This document shows positions 6,113 to 13,564 of a stretch of 15,357 nt of DNA, one piece after another (within the stretch, counting starts at the first letter, position 1; each line of letters begins with the position of its first letter). This stretch comes from Parcubacteria group bacterium GW2011_GWA2_36_10 (GTDB lineage: Bacteria > Patescibacteriota > Patescibacteriia > UBA1558 > GWA2-36-10), in contig LBRC01000031.1 in the NCBI GenBank assembly GCA_000991205.1, forward strand, positions 1,525 to 16,881, written 5' to 3'. The notes beneath the pieces are model-generated. The model was given only the letters and a program-made list of their open reading frames with translations. It ran no database searches and had not been told where the DNA came from. Position numbers and translations under genes: made by a program.

Positions 6113-7627
6113 ATGGAATATTTAATCTTCGCCATTGTCTGGCTGCTAGGCTTGTTTTTTGGTTATCTTTTGAAAAAAGTCATGACCACCAAATCCGTCA
6201 AATCAGCTGAACGAAAGGCAGAACACATTTTAGAAGAAGCGAGAAGTAAAAATAAAAGTTTAGAGCTCGAAGCAAAAGTTAATGCTCTAGCCGTCATCGA
6301 AGAAGCAAAAAAAGAAGAAAAAGAAAGACGCCAACGCTTAACGGAATTAGAAAACCGTTTGGGCAAACGAGAAAATTTGTTTGACCAAAAACTATTAGAA
6401 TTTGAAGATAAAAAACAAAAAATAGATAATTTACAAATTGAGCTCGAAAAAAATAAAGAAGAAGTAAAGTCCGTCAAAGAACAGCAATTTGCTAAACTCG
6501 AAAAAATTGCGCAATTAACTCAAGAGGAAGCCAAAGATGTTTTATTAAAAAACACGGAAAGTCGCATGCAAGATGAATTGCTTCACCGCATGCGTAAACT
6601 GGAAAATCAAGCCAATGACGAACTAGAACAAAAGGCTAAAAATATTTTGTCTACGGTCATCGAACGCTGCGCCGCTCCTCATACCGCGGAAACTACCACT
6701 ACCACTGTTGCTTTACCAAATGACGAAATGAAAGGTAGAATCATCGGCCGTGAAGGTCGCAATATCAAAACCATTGAACAGCTCACTGGTGTCGAAATCA
6801 TCATCGATGATACTCCAGAGTCCATCATGGTCTCTGGCTTTAATCCTATCCGTCGACATCTAGCCAAACGCTCTATCGAAAAATTGATGGCCGATGGTCG
6901 TATCCACCCTACTCGTATCGAAGAAGTGGTAGCCCAAGCTAAAAAAGATTTAGCCCAAGATATCAAAAAAGCCGGTGAAGAAGCGGCTTACAAAGCTGGT
7001 GTCATCGGTCTAGATACTAAACTACTCCAGATTTTAGGTCGTTTAAAATACCGCACCAGCTATGGTCAAAATCAATTACAACATGCTTTAGAAGTTTCTC
7101 ATTTATCCGCTTTATTGGCTGGCGAGCTTGGAGCTGATGTCAACGTGGTCAAAAAAGGTGGTTTACTACATGACATTGGTAAAGCTTTGGATCACGAAAT
7201 CCAAGGCTCACATCCAGACATCGGCTATGACTTGATGAAAAAATTTGGGCTTCCAGAAGAAGTCGCCTACATGTCTATCGCCCATCATGAAAATGAACCA
7301 AAAACTTTAGAGGGTGTAATCGTCAAAATCGCCGATGCTATTTCTGGCTCTCGTCCTGGTGCTAGACGCGATAGTTTTGAAGAATATATCCAACGTTTAA
7401 CAGAATTAGAAAATACGGCTAAGAGTTTTAAGGGTGTAGAAAAAGCTTACGCGATCCAAGCTGGCCGTGAAATCAGAGTGATTGCTTCATCTGAAGAATT
7501 AGATGATTATCAAGCCACTAAACTAGCTCGCGATATTGCCGACAAAATCGAAGCCGAGCTTAGATACCCAGGCGAAATCAAGGTCAATGTCATCAGAGAA
7601 AAAAGAATTGTTGAATATGCCAAATAA
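6113..7627 (+). CDS. rny: Ribonuclease Y
   Basis: RNase Y is the membrane-anchored endoribonuclease that starts mRNA decay in bacteria lacking RNase E. The 504-residue protein has a single N-terminal membrane segment (about 3-20) and a long charged coiled coil (about 25-180). The KH domain has GRIIGREGRNIK at 208-219. The HD domain has the metal-binding pair His353-Asp354 in LLHDIGKALDHE, followed by HHENEP at 391-396. A C-terminal domain ends at YAK. Length and order match the family. Its end overlaps the ymdB start by 11 nt, the same pairing as in Bacillus relatives. The gene probably leads an rny-ymdB-HU transcript. Confidence 0.96.
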   Translation: MEYLIFAIVWLLGLFFGYLLKKVMTTKSVKSAERKAEHILEEARSKNKSLELEAKVNALAVIEEAKKEEKERRQRLTELENRLGKRENLFDQKLLEFEDKKQKIDNLQIELEKNKEEVKSVKEQQFAKLEKIAQLTQEEAKDVLLKNTESRMQDELLHRMRKLENQANDELEQKAKNILSTVIERCAAPHTAETTTTTVALPNDEMKGRIIGREGRNIKTIEQLTGVEIIIDDTPESIMVSGFNPIRRHLAKRSIEKLMADGRIHPTRIEEVVAQAKKDLAQDIKKAGEEAAYKAGVIGLDTKLLQILGRLKYRTSYGQNQLQHALEVSHLSALLAGELGADVNVVKKGGLLHDIGKALDHEIQGSHPDIGYDLMKKFGLPEEVAYMSIAHHENEPKTLEGVIVKIADAISGSRPGARRDSFEEYIQRLTELENTAKSFKGVEKAYAIQAGREIRVIASSEELDDYQATKLARDIADKIEAELRYPGEIKVNVIREKRIVEYAK

Positions 7628-8423
7628 GACGATCAAAATTTTATTCTTTGGCGATGTGGTGGGCTCACTGGGCAGAAAAGCTGTCAAAATCATGTTGCCA
7701 ATTTGGCAAAAAAAATATCAAACTGATTTAAGTATTGCTAATATCGAAAATCTTGCTCATGGCAAAGGCCTAACTTTAAAAACACTACAAGAAATAAAAG
7801 CAACTGGTGTAGATTTATTTACTGGTGGTAATCATATTTGGTCCAAAGAAGATATCTTGGAGATTGAAAAAGTGGAGAAATTCCCCATCGCCTTTCCGGC
7901 TAACGACTCTCGGACTTTCCCTGACTACACCTATCAAAGTAAAAAAGTCCAAAATCAAGACGTGATTGTTTTTAATCTTTGCGGTCGTACTTTTATGCAA
8001 GACGATAATTTAAGCAATCCGTTTTTAGCGGCTGATAAATTTTTAGCTAGCTTCCCTCCAGATGCTATCACTATTTTAGACTTTCATGCTGAAGCAACTT
8101 CAGAAAAACGTGCTCTCGGTCTATATCTAGATGGACGTATCTCCGCAGTATTAGGCACTCACACTCATGTACCTACTAATGCCGCGCAAATTTTAGCTAA
8201 TGGCACCGGCTACATCACCGATGTCGGCATGATCGGTTCCTATCCATCGGTCATCGGTGTGGAGGCGCAAGTGATCATCGATAAATTCGTCAACGAAAGC
8301 ACTTTAAGCCATCGTTACCCAGACTCTGGTCAAATCGAAATAAATGCTTTATTATTAGAGATAGATAAGGATAGCAAAAAAACAGTGGCTATCCAAAATT
8401 TAAGAGAAATATTAGCCAATTAA
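7617..8423 (+). CDS. ymdB: YmdB-family (TIGR00282) metallophosphoesterase
   Basis: YmdB-type proteins are binuclear metallophosphodiesterases; in Bacillus the enzyme hydrolyses cyclic nucleotides and affects biofilm formation and RNase Y-linked gene expression. The 268-residue protein has all expected ligands: Asp13 (FGDVVG), Glu44-Asn45 (ANIENLAHGKG), Asn72 (GGNHIW), His157 (LDFHAEAT) and His182 and His184 (GTHTHVPT). I chose ATG 7617, which overlaps the rny stop and gives the short N-terminus MPNKTIKILFFGD. An upstream in-frame ATG at 7536 would add 27 residues that lie wholly inside rny. The stop is 4 nt before the HU start. Confidence 0.93.
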   Translation: MPNKTIKILFFGDVVGSLGRKAVKIMLPIWQKKYQTDLSIANIENLAHGKGLTLKTLQEIKATGVDLFTGGNHIWSKEDILEIEKVEKFPIAFPANDSRTFPDYTYQSKKVQNQDVIVFNLCGRTFMQDDNLSNPFLAADKFLASFPPDAITILDFHAEATSEKRALGLYLDGRISAVLGTHTHVPTNAAQILANGTGYITDVGMIGSYPSVIGVEAQVIIDKFVNESTLSHRYPDSGQIEINALLLEIDKDSKKTVAIQNLREILAN

Positions 8424-8427
8424 TTTT

Positions 8428-8706
8428 ATGCACAAAGCAGAACTTATCGACGCCGTAGCCTTTAAAGCTGCCGTCGGCAAAAAAGACGCCGAAGCGGTCA
8501 TTGAGGCCTTAGAAGCTGTCATTATCGACAAACTAAAACAAGGTCAAGAAGTGACCTTGACTGGCTTCGGAAGTTTTATGGCCAAAGAGCGTTCCGCTCG
8601 CTTTGGTGTCAATCCTCAAAATCCCAAAGAAAGAATCGAGATCCCTAAAGTGACAGTACCAAAGTTTAAAGCTGGCAAAACCTTAAAAGATGCCCTCAAA
8701 AAATAA
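8428..8706 (+). CDS. HU/IHF-family DNA-binding protein
   Basis: HU proteins bend and package DNA as dimers. The 92-residue protein has the N-terminal helical dimerisation part (KAELIDAVAFKAAVGKKDAEAVIEAL would be too long to be chance), the GFGSF turn, the RFGVNPQNPKERIEIP arm that enters the minor groove, and the C-terminal VPKFKAGKTLKDALK helix. It follows ymdB by 4 nt without a Shine-Dalgarno sequence, so translation is probably coupled to ymdB. Its last 11 nt overlap the end of the convergent C39-like peptidase gene, and no terminator separates the two. Confidence 0.94.
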   Translation: MHKAELIDAVAFKAAVGKKDAEAVIEALEAVIIDKLKQGQEVTLTGFGSFMAKERSARFGVNPQNPKERIEIPKVTVPKFKAGKTLKDALKK

Positions 8707-9469
8707 TTATACCAATTTTTGGACCATCAGCTTTTTTGTCTTGCGCATTCCAATCGGCTATCGAGTCTAATAAATTATCACTGCTATAAATAAAATCAGC
8801 GCCCAGTCTAGTACCGGGATCATTAGTAATAAATTTATCATCTACATAACCCTTGACTACTAACATGTGATACTCTGGTCCGCCATTTTTAAAATTTGGA
8901 TTAGCTAATTTTTTACCATTAGCTGGAACAATCAAAGGCTGACCAGTTTGTAAAATATTTTTTATTTTTTCTTGATTTAAATCATAAACTAATTCTACTT
9001 GATAAGTAGAATTTTTTTCAACAAATTTTTTAAACTCTTGAGCTGGCAAGTTTGCATGCACGCCCCAATTGGTTAGTTGCCAATCAACCAAAGTATTGAT
9101 CAATTTTTCTGTGTCTGCAGCTGTACTAAACTTTTTATTTTGATAATAATAATCTAGCATTAAAAAACTAGCTTCCTCGCAAGCATCTTGATAGGGCTGT
9201 TCCCAATTTGCACTCGGTGCTTGAGATATAAACGGGACATTGAGATTTATATTTTGTATTTTTGGTTTAATTGCGAAATCTTCTTCTGGCTGTTCCTCAT
9301 CAGGTTTTACTTCATCTTTTATTTCCTCTTGAGTACTAGTGACAAAATCTTGATAATTTTGCGCCACCGGTAAATCTACTGCTATTAGCTTTGGCTTTTT
9401 ATTTTGCCAAACAAAAAATCCCCCCACTAAAAATATTAAAATTAAACCTAAAATTAATTTCTTTTTCAT
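8696..9469 (-). CDS. Membrane-anchored C39-like cysteine peptidase
   Basis: The 257-residue protein has a lysine-rich start and one hydrophobic segment (about 4-21), then an acidic, low-complexity linker (about 45-66), so the catalytic part should lie outside the membrane. The peptidase_C39_2-type domain starts at about 75. The likely nucleophile is Cys97 (QDACEEAS), with His201 (PEYHMLVVKGY) and Asn216 or Asp217 (TNDPGT). Proteins of this class are frequent in Patescibacteria, but the substrate is unknown; there is no adjacent bacteriocin or ABC exporter to suggest leader processing. The promoter places transcription start on the A of the ATG, so the mRNA is probably leaderless. Confidence 0.85.
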   Translation of the reverse strand: MKKKLILGLILIFLVGGFFVWQNKKPKLIAVDLPVAQNYQDFVTSTQEEIKDEVKPDEEQPEEDFAIKPKIQNINLNVPFISQAPSANWEQPYQDACEEASFLMLDYYYQNKKFSTAADTEKLINTLVDWQLTNWGVHANLPAQEFKKFVEKNSTYQVELVYDLNQEKIKNILQTGQPLIVPANGKKLANPNFKNGGPEYHMLVVKGYVDDKFITNDPGTRLGADFIYSSDNLLDSIADWNAQDKKADGPKIGIIIF

Positions 9470-9475
9470 ATTATC

Positions 9476-9504
9476 ATCTTAGCAAGAAAAACAAAATTTA
9501 ACAA
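9476..9504 (-). promoter_or_regulatory. Leaderless promoter of the C39-like peptidase gene
   Basis: On the minus strand TTGTTA (9499-9504), a 17-bp spacer and TAAGAT (9476-9481). Six nt separate the -10 box from the ATG at 9469, so a start 7 nt past the box is the A of the ATG. The -35 box lies in the T tract of the preceding terminator. Confidence 0.6.
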
Positions 9505-9538
9505 AAGGAAAAGAGACCGAGTCGTTTTGACTGGCCTC
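9500..9538 (-). terminator. Rho-independent terminator of the small membrane protein gene
   Basis: On the minus strand GAGGCC-AGTC pairs with GACT-C-GGTCTC (9513-9538): ten pairs with one wobble and one bulged C, around a 5-nt AAAAC loop. It is followed by TTTTCCTTTTGTT. Confidence 0.75.
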
Positions 9539-9559
9539 CCATCTACAGAGAGTCTGGTG

Positions 9560-9799
9560 CTAGAGCCCCAAACTATTGATTGCGCCGCCGTTTTGCTGCA
9601 CAGTGTCTAAGATTTGATTGATAAGTGTCAACATCTTATACACTATGTCTAAGCCTAAAGTATACAACTCTGGCGCAAACATCTTGAATAACACCAGTAA
9701 AAATATTAGCTGAAAAAACATTCCCAAAGCTTTAAACATATTTTTGCATGGTTGCTTACAAGGCCCGAAGACGAACATGAAGGATGACTCGACGCTCAT
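9560..9799 (-). CDS. Small hydrophobic protein of unknown function
   Basis: The 79-residue frame starts MSVESSFMFVFGPCKQPC and has a strongly hydrophobic stretch (FFQLIFLLVLFKMFAP) and a second amphipathic or membrane segment, ending TVQQNGGAINSLGL. The family is not recognised. It has its own apparent promoter (9916-9944) and terminator (9500-9538), which supports a real gene. The start is unsure: the ATG at 9799 is used here, a TTG at 9805 would add two residues, and ATGs at 9778 or 9739 are also possible. None has a good Shine-Dalgarno sequence. The two cysteines near the N-terminus (CKQPC) are notable. Confidence 0.55.
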   Translation of the reverse strand: MSVESSFMFVFGPCKQPCKNMFKALGMFFQLIFLLVLFKMFAPELYTLGLDIVYKMLTLINQILDTVQQNGGAINSLGL

Positions 9800-9831
9800 C
9801 CCCAAGCACTTTGTAAGTACTCAAGATGTTC

Positions 9832-9878
9832 TCTGCAGGCTTATAAACACTAAGGTTTAATGTCCATAGTCCTGCAGA
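9832..9878 (-). promoter_or_regulatory. Dyad in the leader of the small hydrophobic protein gene
   Basis: TCTGCAGG (9832-9839) and CCTGCAGA (9871-9878) form a perfect 8-bp stem around a 31-nt loop. It lies in the roughly 110-nt untranslated leader, upstream of the start codon. In the plus direction the stem is followed by a T-rich stretch, so it could also act as a weak terminator for that strand. Confidence 0.4.
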
Positions 9879-9915
9879 AAACTTTTATTTTTAAAGGAAC
9901 TCCTCCTCCACCTTA

Positions 9916-9944
9916 AATAAAGCACAAAAAAGTGAGTTTGTCAA
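9916..9944 (-). promoter_or_regulatory. Promoter of the small hydrophobic protein gene
   Basis: On the minus strand a perfect TTGACA (9939-9944), a 17-bp spacer and TTTATT (9916-9921). The start is expected near 9909, within a purine run GGTGGAGGAGGAG. The promoter begins at the 3' end of the comM gene. Confidence 0.5.
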
Positions 9945-9946
9945 GA

Positions 9947-11473
9947 CTAATTAAATATCCTTGCCCGATACTGCAAAGCCTCTAAAATATCTGCCTCAAT
10001 GATTTGCTCCCTGCCAGCTAGATCAGCTATGGTACGTGCTACTTTTAAAACTTTAAAATAAGCCCGCGCTGATAAAGCTAATTGTTTAGCAGCTGTTTGT
10101 AAAATATCTTCACTTGTTTTCTCTAAATAACAATATTTTTTTAATAATTTATGATTGAGCTGATTATTAAATAAAATATTTTCTTTGCTAAATCTATTTC
10201 TTTGTTTTAACTGCGCTTGCGTAATTTTGGCTCTAACTGTATCTGAATTTTCTTGCAAAACACTGACTTGTTTGAGCTCTTTGATCTCTACTCGCTGGAC
10301 TAAAAGATGCAAATCAATACGATCAAGTAGTGGTCCAGATAACTTTTTCTGATAGCGCTCAATTTCGACTGGCTTACAACGACACTCTTTACTTTTATCC
10401 GTCAAATAGCCACAGGGACAAGGATTAGCGGTCGCTAATAAAATAAAGTCAGCCGGAAAATTACAAGTACCTTTGATACGTGAGACCGTAATAATTTTAT
10501 CTTCTAAAGGCTGACGTAAAGCTTCTAAAACTACGCGCGGAAACTCTAAAATTTCATCTAAAAATAAAACATTATTGTGAGCCAAAGATATTTCACCGGG
10601 CTTGGGTGTCGATCCTCCGCCGACAACCGAAGACACCGAAGCAGAGTGATGCGGGCTACGCAAAATCCGACTATTAATCAACGGTTGCTCAACTGATAAT
10701 AAACCAGCCAAACTATGCACCTTACTAGTAGCTAAGGCCGCACTAAAATCTGGCGCTGGTAAAATAGACAAAAAAGCTTTAGCGAGCATAGTCTTGCCCG
10801 CTCCGGGAGGGCCGACTAACAAAACATTATGCCCACCAGCGGCTGCTATCTCTAAGACTCTTTTGGCTTGCATTTGTCCTTTGACATCCTGCCAATCAAC
10901 CGCGTCTTTGGCTAAACAACCGGCGAAAATAGCCGGCTTGGCTGGACTAATGATTTTATCACCTTGCAAATGCAAAATAACTGCTTGTAAATTTTCTGCC
11001 GGGAAAATACTAATATCTTCAATATAAGAGGCTTCTTTGGCATTGGCTAAAGGCAAAAAAACTTCAGTAAAACCAAAGTCTTTGAGTAACGAAACACAAG
11101 CTAAAACTCCTTTGACGCTTTTTAGCTCGCCACTCAAAGCTAACTCACCAATAAAAGCTTGCTTTGCTTCCGTCTGCCAAGCTAGCTGTTCACTGGTTTG
11201 TAAAATACTCAAAGCAATCGCTAAATCAAAAGCACTGCCCTCTTTACGGATTTGGGCGGGAGCTAAATTGACCACCACTTTCATACGGGGAAATTCCCAG
11301 CCACTATTTTCAATCGCCGCCCAAACTCGCTCTCTGGCTTCAGAAACAGCGGCGTCTGGTAAGCCGACTAAAACAACCGTCGGCAAATGCCGAGACAAAT
11401 TTGTTTCCACTTCTACTACTGTGCCGTTTAAACCCAAGGTAGTAATAGTATAAATTTTATTTTTTTGAAACAT
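9947..11473 (-). CDS. comM: YifB/ComM-family AAA+ ATPase
   Basis: ComM is a hexameric helicase that drives branch migration when incoming DNA is integrated during natural transformation; the family is also called YifB or Mg-chelatase-like. The 508-residue protein has the N-terminal Lon-like fold domain (about 1-170, with LPDAAVSEARERV and NLAPAQIRKEGSAFDLA), Walker A GPPGAGKT (221-228), Walker B VLFLDE (302-307) and a cysteine cluster C352, C354, C364, C366. LDRIDLH (383-389) and the C-terminal Mg_chelatase_C helical domain follow. Length is typical. It has its own promoter. Its presence fits organisms that take up DNA, relevant to the acquired restriction cassette downstream. Confidence 0.93.
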   Translation of the reverse strand: MFQKNKIYTITTLGLNGTVVEVETNLSRHLPTVVLVGLPDAAVSEARERVWAAIENSGWEFPRMKVVVNLAPAQIRKEGSAFDLAIALSILQTSEQLAWQTEAKQAFIGELALSGELKSVKGVLACVSLLKDFGFTEVFLPLANAKEASYIEDISIFPAENLQAVILHLQGDKIISPAKPAIFAGCLAKDAVDWQDVKGQMQAKRVLEIAAAGGHNVLLVGPPGAGKTMLAKAFLSILPAPDFSAALATSKVHSLAGLLSVEQPLINSRILRSPHHSASVSSVVGGGSTPKPGEISLAHNNVLFLDEILEFPRVVLEALRQPLEDKIITVSRIKGTCNFPADFILLATANPCPCGYLTDKSKECRCKPVEIERYQKKLSGPLLDRIDLHLLVQRVEIKELKQVSVLQENSDTVRAKITQAQLKQRNRFSKENILFNNQLNHKLLKKYCYLEKTSEDILQTAAKQLALSARAYFKVLKVARTIADLAGREQIIEADILEALQYRARIFN

Positions 11474-11503
11474 AAAAATCGCTTTCCTTATTTCTTCTCC
11501 TCT

Positions 11504-11532
11504 ATCTTAAAACTAAGCTAAAATTTTGTCAA
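11504..11532 (-). promoter_or_regulatory. Promoter of comM
   Basis: On the minus strand a perfect TTGACA (11527-11532), a 17-bp spacer and TAAGAT (11504-11509). The start is expected near 11497, about 24 nt before the ATG at 11473. An AAGGA lies about 13 nt before the ATG. Confidence 0.68.
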
Positions 11533-11541
11533 ATTGCCCCT

Positions 11542-11570
11542 TTGTCTAAAAAATAGTAAAATAATATTAT
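11542..11570 (+). promoter_or_regulatory. Short-leader promoter of the 11583-12374 gene
   Basis: TTGTCT (11542-11547), a 17-bp spacer and TATTAT (11565-11570). The start is expected near 11577, about 6 nt before the ATG at 11583. It is divergent from the comM promoter; the two -35 boxes are 9 bp apart. Confidence 0.55.
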
Positions 11571-11582
11571 ATAAATAAAAAT

Positions 11583-12374
11583 ATGAAAAAAATTTTACTT
11601 TTAACTACTTGCTTATTCCTCTTACTGCCACTTTTGGCTAAAGCCGACATGGGGCCAAAGCCCAGCATGACCTTTAACTTTATTTACGAAACACCAAATG
11701 CTCCAAAAATAATTAGTGGCCAATTATTTTACTGCTTAGATGACACTTGCCAAAAAACAGAAGCCCTAGAAGAAATGGGACCACAAAGATTTGAGTGTCA
11801 GCCAGAACAAAATAGCTGCTTTTCAATGACTTATGGCTATTTCCCTGATAAGCGTCAAAAAATAGCTATTACTTTTGAAGATAAAATCAGAGAAAGTGCA
11901 GTTTTTACCACCAACAATTTTGATTCTTTTTTTGATGTCTATGTCTATGGCGATGACTTAAAATTAAACGATAAATTAAAAATAAAAGAAACGACTAGCC
12001 TAAAAAAACTTGGTCGTTCACTACCATTTTTTCAATTACCAAATATACTCTTTACTATTATTATAGAATTATTATTGATCAGCTTATTATTTTGGCGTGC
12101 ATTATCTAAAAAAATCTTCCTTTCTGTATTATTCGCCAATATTATTTCCTTAACTATTTTTTGGGGCATTTTGTACCTTGGTCTTCTGTTGCCAAATATT
12201 AGTAAGCTAATTAATCTATTTTACTTAGAATTATTAATCTTTATTTTTGAGGGTTTATTTATCTATTGGTTTAATCAAAAAAATATCTCCCCTATAAAAG
12301 CTCTGGCTATCAGTTTTTTACTAAATGTCTGTAGTTTTCTTAGTGGCCTTATTCTCTTCCCTTTTTTAATTTAA
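11583..12374 (+). CDS. Exported membrane protein with DMGPKPS motif, unknown function
   Basis: The 263-residue protein has a clear signal peptide (MKKILLLTTC..., likely cleavage after AKA at 21), and the mature protein would begin DMGPKPSMTF. An extracytoplasmic domain of about 125 residues has four cysteines (51, 56, 72, 79) that could form disulfides. Four hydrophobic segments follow at about 153-173, 178-202, 210-230 and 237-260. I recall DMGPKP-type starts after signal peptides in other Gram-positive and Patescibacteria proteins, but no function is known to me. The gene stands alone, with its own promoter; the convergent recombinase gene ends 5 nt after its stop. Confidence 0.75.
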   Translation: MKKILLLTTCLFLLLPLLAKADMGPKPSMTFNFIYETPNAPKIISGQLFYCLDDTCQKTEALEEMGPQRFECQPEQNSCFSMTYGYFPDKRQKIAITFEDKIRESAVFTTNNFDSFFDVYVYGDDLKLNDKLKIKETTSLKKLGRSLPFFQLPNILFTIIIELLLISLLFWRALSKKIFLSVLFANIISLTIFWGILYLGLLLPNISKLINLFYLELLIFIFEGLFIYWFNQKNISPIKALAISFLLNVCSFLSGLILFPFLI

Positions 12375-12379
12375 AATAC

Positions 12380-13249
12380 TCAATCCAAGGGACTTTTGAT
12401 ATTTTCCCAAAAATCTCGCGCCACCGAAGTGTAAATTTCGGTGGTTTTCAAACTACTATGCCCTAATAATTTTTGGATATAGCGAATACTCACACCACTC
12501 TCTAATAAATGCGTCGCAAAACTATGACGCAAGCTATGACAGCTGACATCAGTTTTGATTCCGACCTTCTTGCAGGCCTGCTCAAATATTTTCTGTGCTG
12601 TTCTAATAGTCACGTGTCCCTTATTTTCAAAACCTGCAAATAAATATTTTTGCCCTGCCGGCAAAGTCGCTAAATATTTACGCGTTAATTCCAAACTACT
12701 TTGGCTTAACAAAGTATATCTGTCTTTATTACCTTTGCCTCCGCGCACAAAGACAAATTTATTGGCTAAATCTAAATCCCTGATCTCCAAAGACACCACT
12801 TCTGACACACGCAAACCTGAACCATACAATAAACTCAAAAGTAATTTGTGCTTAATATTTACAGTGACTGTAAGCAAACTTTGAATTTGTATTTTAGACA
12901 AAACTTGCGGCAAATGTTTTTCCCGCTTGGGCCTCACGACACTAAAAAACAGCCGCCTTTTCAGCACCTGCTCATAATAAAACTTTAAAGCCGAAATAAC
13001 GAGATTTAAAGAAGTGTTAGTATAATTTTGACCTTTTAAAAATAATAAAAAGTTTTTGACATCTTGCGCATCTACTGCTCTGGCAGATTTACCACAAAAA
13101 TCCAAAAACTTTTGATTATGCGCTAAATAACTTTTAATAGTCCGTCTACTAAAACCCCTAATAATTAATTCTTGAGCTAAAGTAGCTAAAGGATGACTAG
13201 TAGACAAGGCTAAAGACCTGTTTTGAACAGGTAATAAATCGCTCTTCAT
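12380..13249 (-). CDS. Tyrosine recombinase, XerA/XerC/XerD type
   Basis: The 289-residue protein has a SAM-like DNA-binding N-terminal domain (about 20-105) and a C-terminal catalytic domain with all active-site residues: Arg147 (GSGLRVSE), Lys172 in GKGNKDR, His238 and Arg241 (CHSLRHSF), His264 (LLGHSS) and Tyr273 (TEIYTSVA). Length and motifs fit chromosomal Xer recombinases, which resolve chromosome dimers at dif, and also simple integrases. There is no integron-integrase extra helix. Its upstream region carries TTGACA (minus strand, 13304-13309) but no good -10. A partial dif-like arm and a perfect 12-bp hairpin lie directly upstream, and the acquired restriction cassette lies beyond them. 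It could therefore be either the housekeeping Xer or the integrase of the acquired segment. Confidence 0.88.
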   Translation of the reverse strand: MKSDLLPVQNRSLALSTSHPLATLAQELIIRGFSRRTIKSYLAHNQKFLDFCGKSARAVDAQDVKNFLLFLKGQNYTNTSLNLVISALKFYYEQVLKRRLFFSVVRPKREKHLPQVLSKIQIQSLLTVTVNIKHKLLLSLLYGSGLRVSEVVSLEIRDLDLANKFVFVRGGKGNKDRYTLLSQSSLELTRKYLATLPAGQKYLFAGFENKGHVTIRTAQKIFEQACKKVGIKTDVSCHSLRHSFATHLLESGVSIRYIQKLLGHSSLKTTEIYTSVARDFWENIKSPLD

Positions 13250-13311
13250 AAAGACTTCTGATTAATACTTAACTATTTACACTTTGGCCTAAATTAGCTA
13301 ATATGTCAATA

Positions 13312-13340
13312 GGTGCGTATATACAGTGATAAGTGGAAAT
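13312..13340. other. Possible dif/att-like recombination site
   Basis: GGTGCGTATAT (13312-13322) matches 9 of 11 positions of the XerC arm of E. coli dif (GGTGCGCATAA) as I recall it. The right arm (TAAGTGGAAAT) matches the XerD arm only about 6 of 11 and would need a 7-bp centre, so the full site is imperfect. The position, about 60 bp upstream of a Xer-type gene, resembles single-recombinase systems in which the site adjoins the gene. This is an inference. Confidence 0.25.
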
Positions 13341-13363
13341 TCGCTTCGCTCTTTCCACTTATC
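13328..13363. repeat. Perfect 12-bp hairpin with TTCGCTTCGCTC loop
   Basis: GATAAGTGGAAA (13328-13339) and TTTCCACTTATC (13352-13363) are perfect inverted repeats around the 12-nt loop TTCGCTTCGCTC. The loop with one flanking base is the reverse complement of 42-54. There is no T tract, so it is not a standard terminator. It could be a repeat element, a recombinase target or a structured boundary element. Confidence 0.75.
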
Positions 13364-13392
13364 GCGCGCGGTTACCCCCGCTGCTGGGTTTG

Positions 13393-13405
13393 TTCGCTCC
13401 GCGAA
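13393..13405. repeat. Short hairpin TTCGC-TCC-GCGAA
   Basis: A perfect 5-bp stem with a 3-nt loop, preceded by TTTG so that the 11-mer TTTGTTCGCTC (13389-13399) matches 8-18. It is part of the same group of TTCGCTC-containing hairpins. Confidence 0.4.
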
Positions 13406-13502
13406 ACGAAATATTTTTCAATATTTTTTCTCTAATAAGAATTTTTTGTTGAAGAATTTAAAAAAGGAATGGAATTTTTATTTTAATGAGGGGGATATAA
13501 GG

Positions 13503-13533
13503 TATTTTTTGCTCCGTTCCTCCGCAAAAAATA
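13503..13533. repeat. Perfect 10-bp hairpin upstream of the restriction gene
   Basis: TATTTTTTGC (13503-13512) and GCAAAAAATA (13524-13533) pair perfectly around an 11-nt pyrimidine-rich loop, TCCGTTCCTCC. It ends 22 bp before the extended -10 of the restriction gene promoter, so it could serve as an operator or block readthrough from the left. It lies upstream of the predicted start, so it is not part of the mRNA leader. Confidence 0.6.
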
Positions 13534-13555
13534 AATTTATTATTTAATGGAAAAT

Positions 13556-13564
13556 TGTTATAAT
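13556..13564 (+). promoter_or_regulatory. Extended -10 promoter of the EcoRI-like endonuclease gene
   Basis: TGT followed by TATAAT (13559-13564) is a perfect extended -10. The -35 region (TTTATT at 13536-13541) is weak, which is tolerable with TGn. The start would be near 13571, 12 nt before the ATG at 13583. This argues against using the ATG at 13547, which would lie upstream of the transcript. Confidence 0.6.

Noticed and set aside
10794..11453. Plus-strand open frames opposite comM
   Set aside because: They are antisense to a strongly conserved ATPase gene and show no domain or start signal.
12380..13249. Integron integrase
   Set aside because: The extra helix typical of IntI between the catalytic motifs is missing, and no attC cassettes are visible; the 289-residue length fits Xer proteins.
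13326..13547. 73-codon open frame between the recombinase and endonuclease genes
   Set aside because: It runs through the perfect hairpins and the AT-rich stretch, has no ribosome binding site, and its composition follows the inverted repeats rather than a protein pattern.
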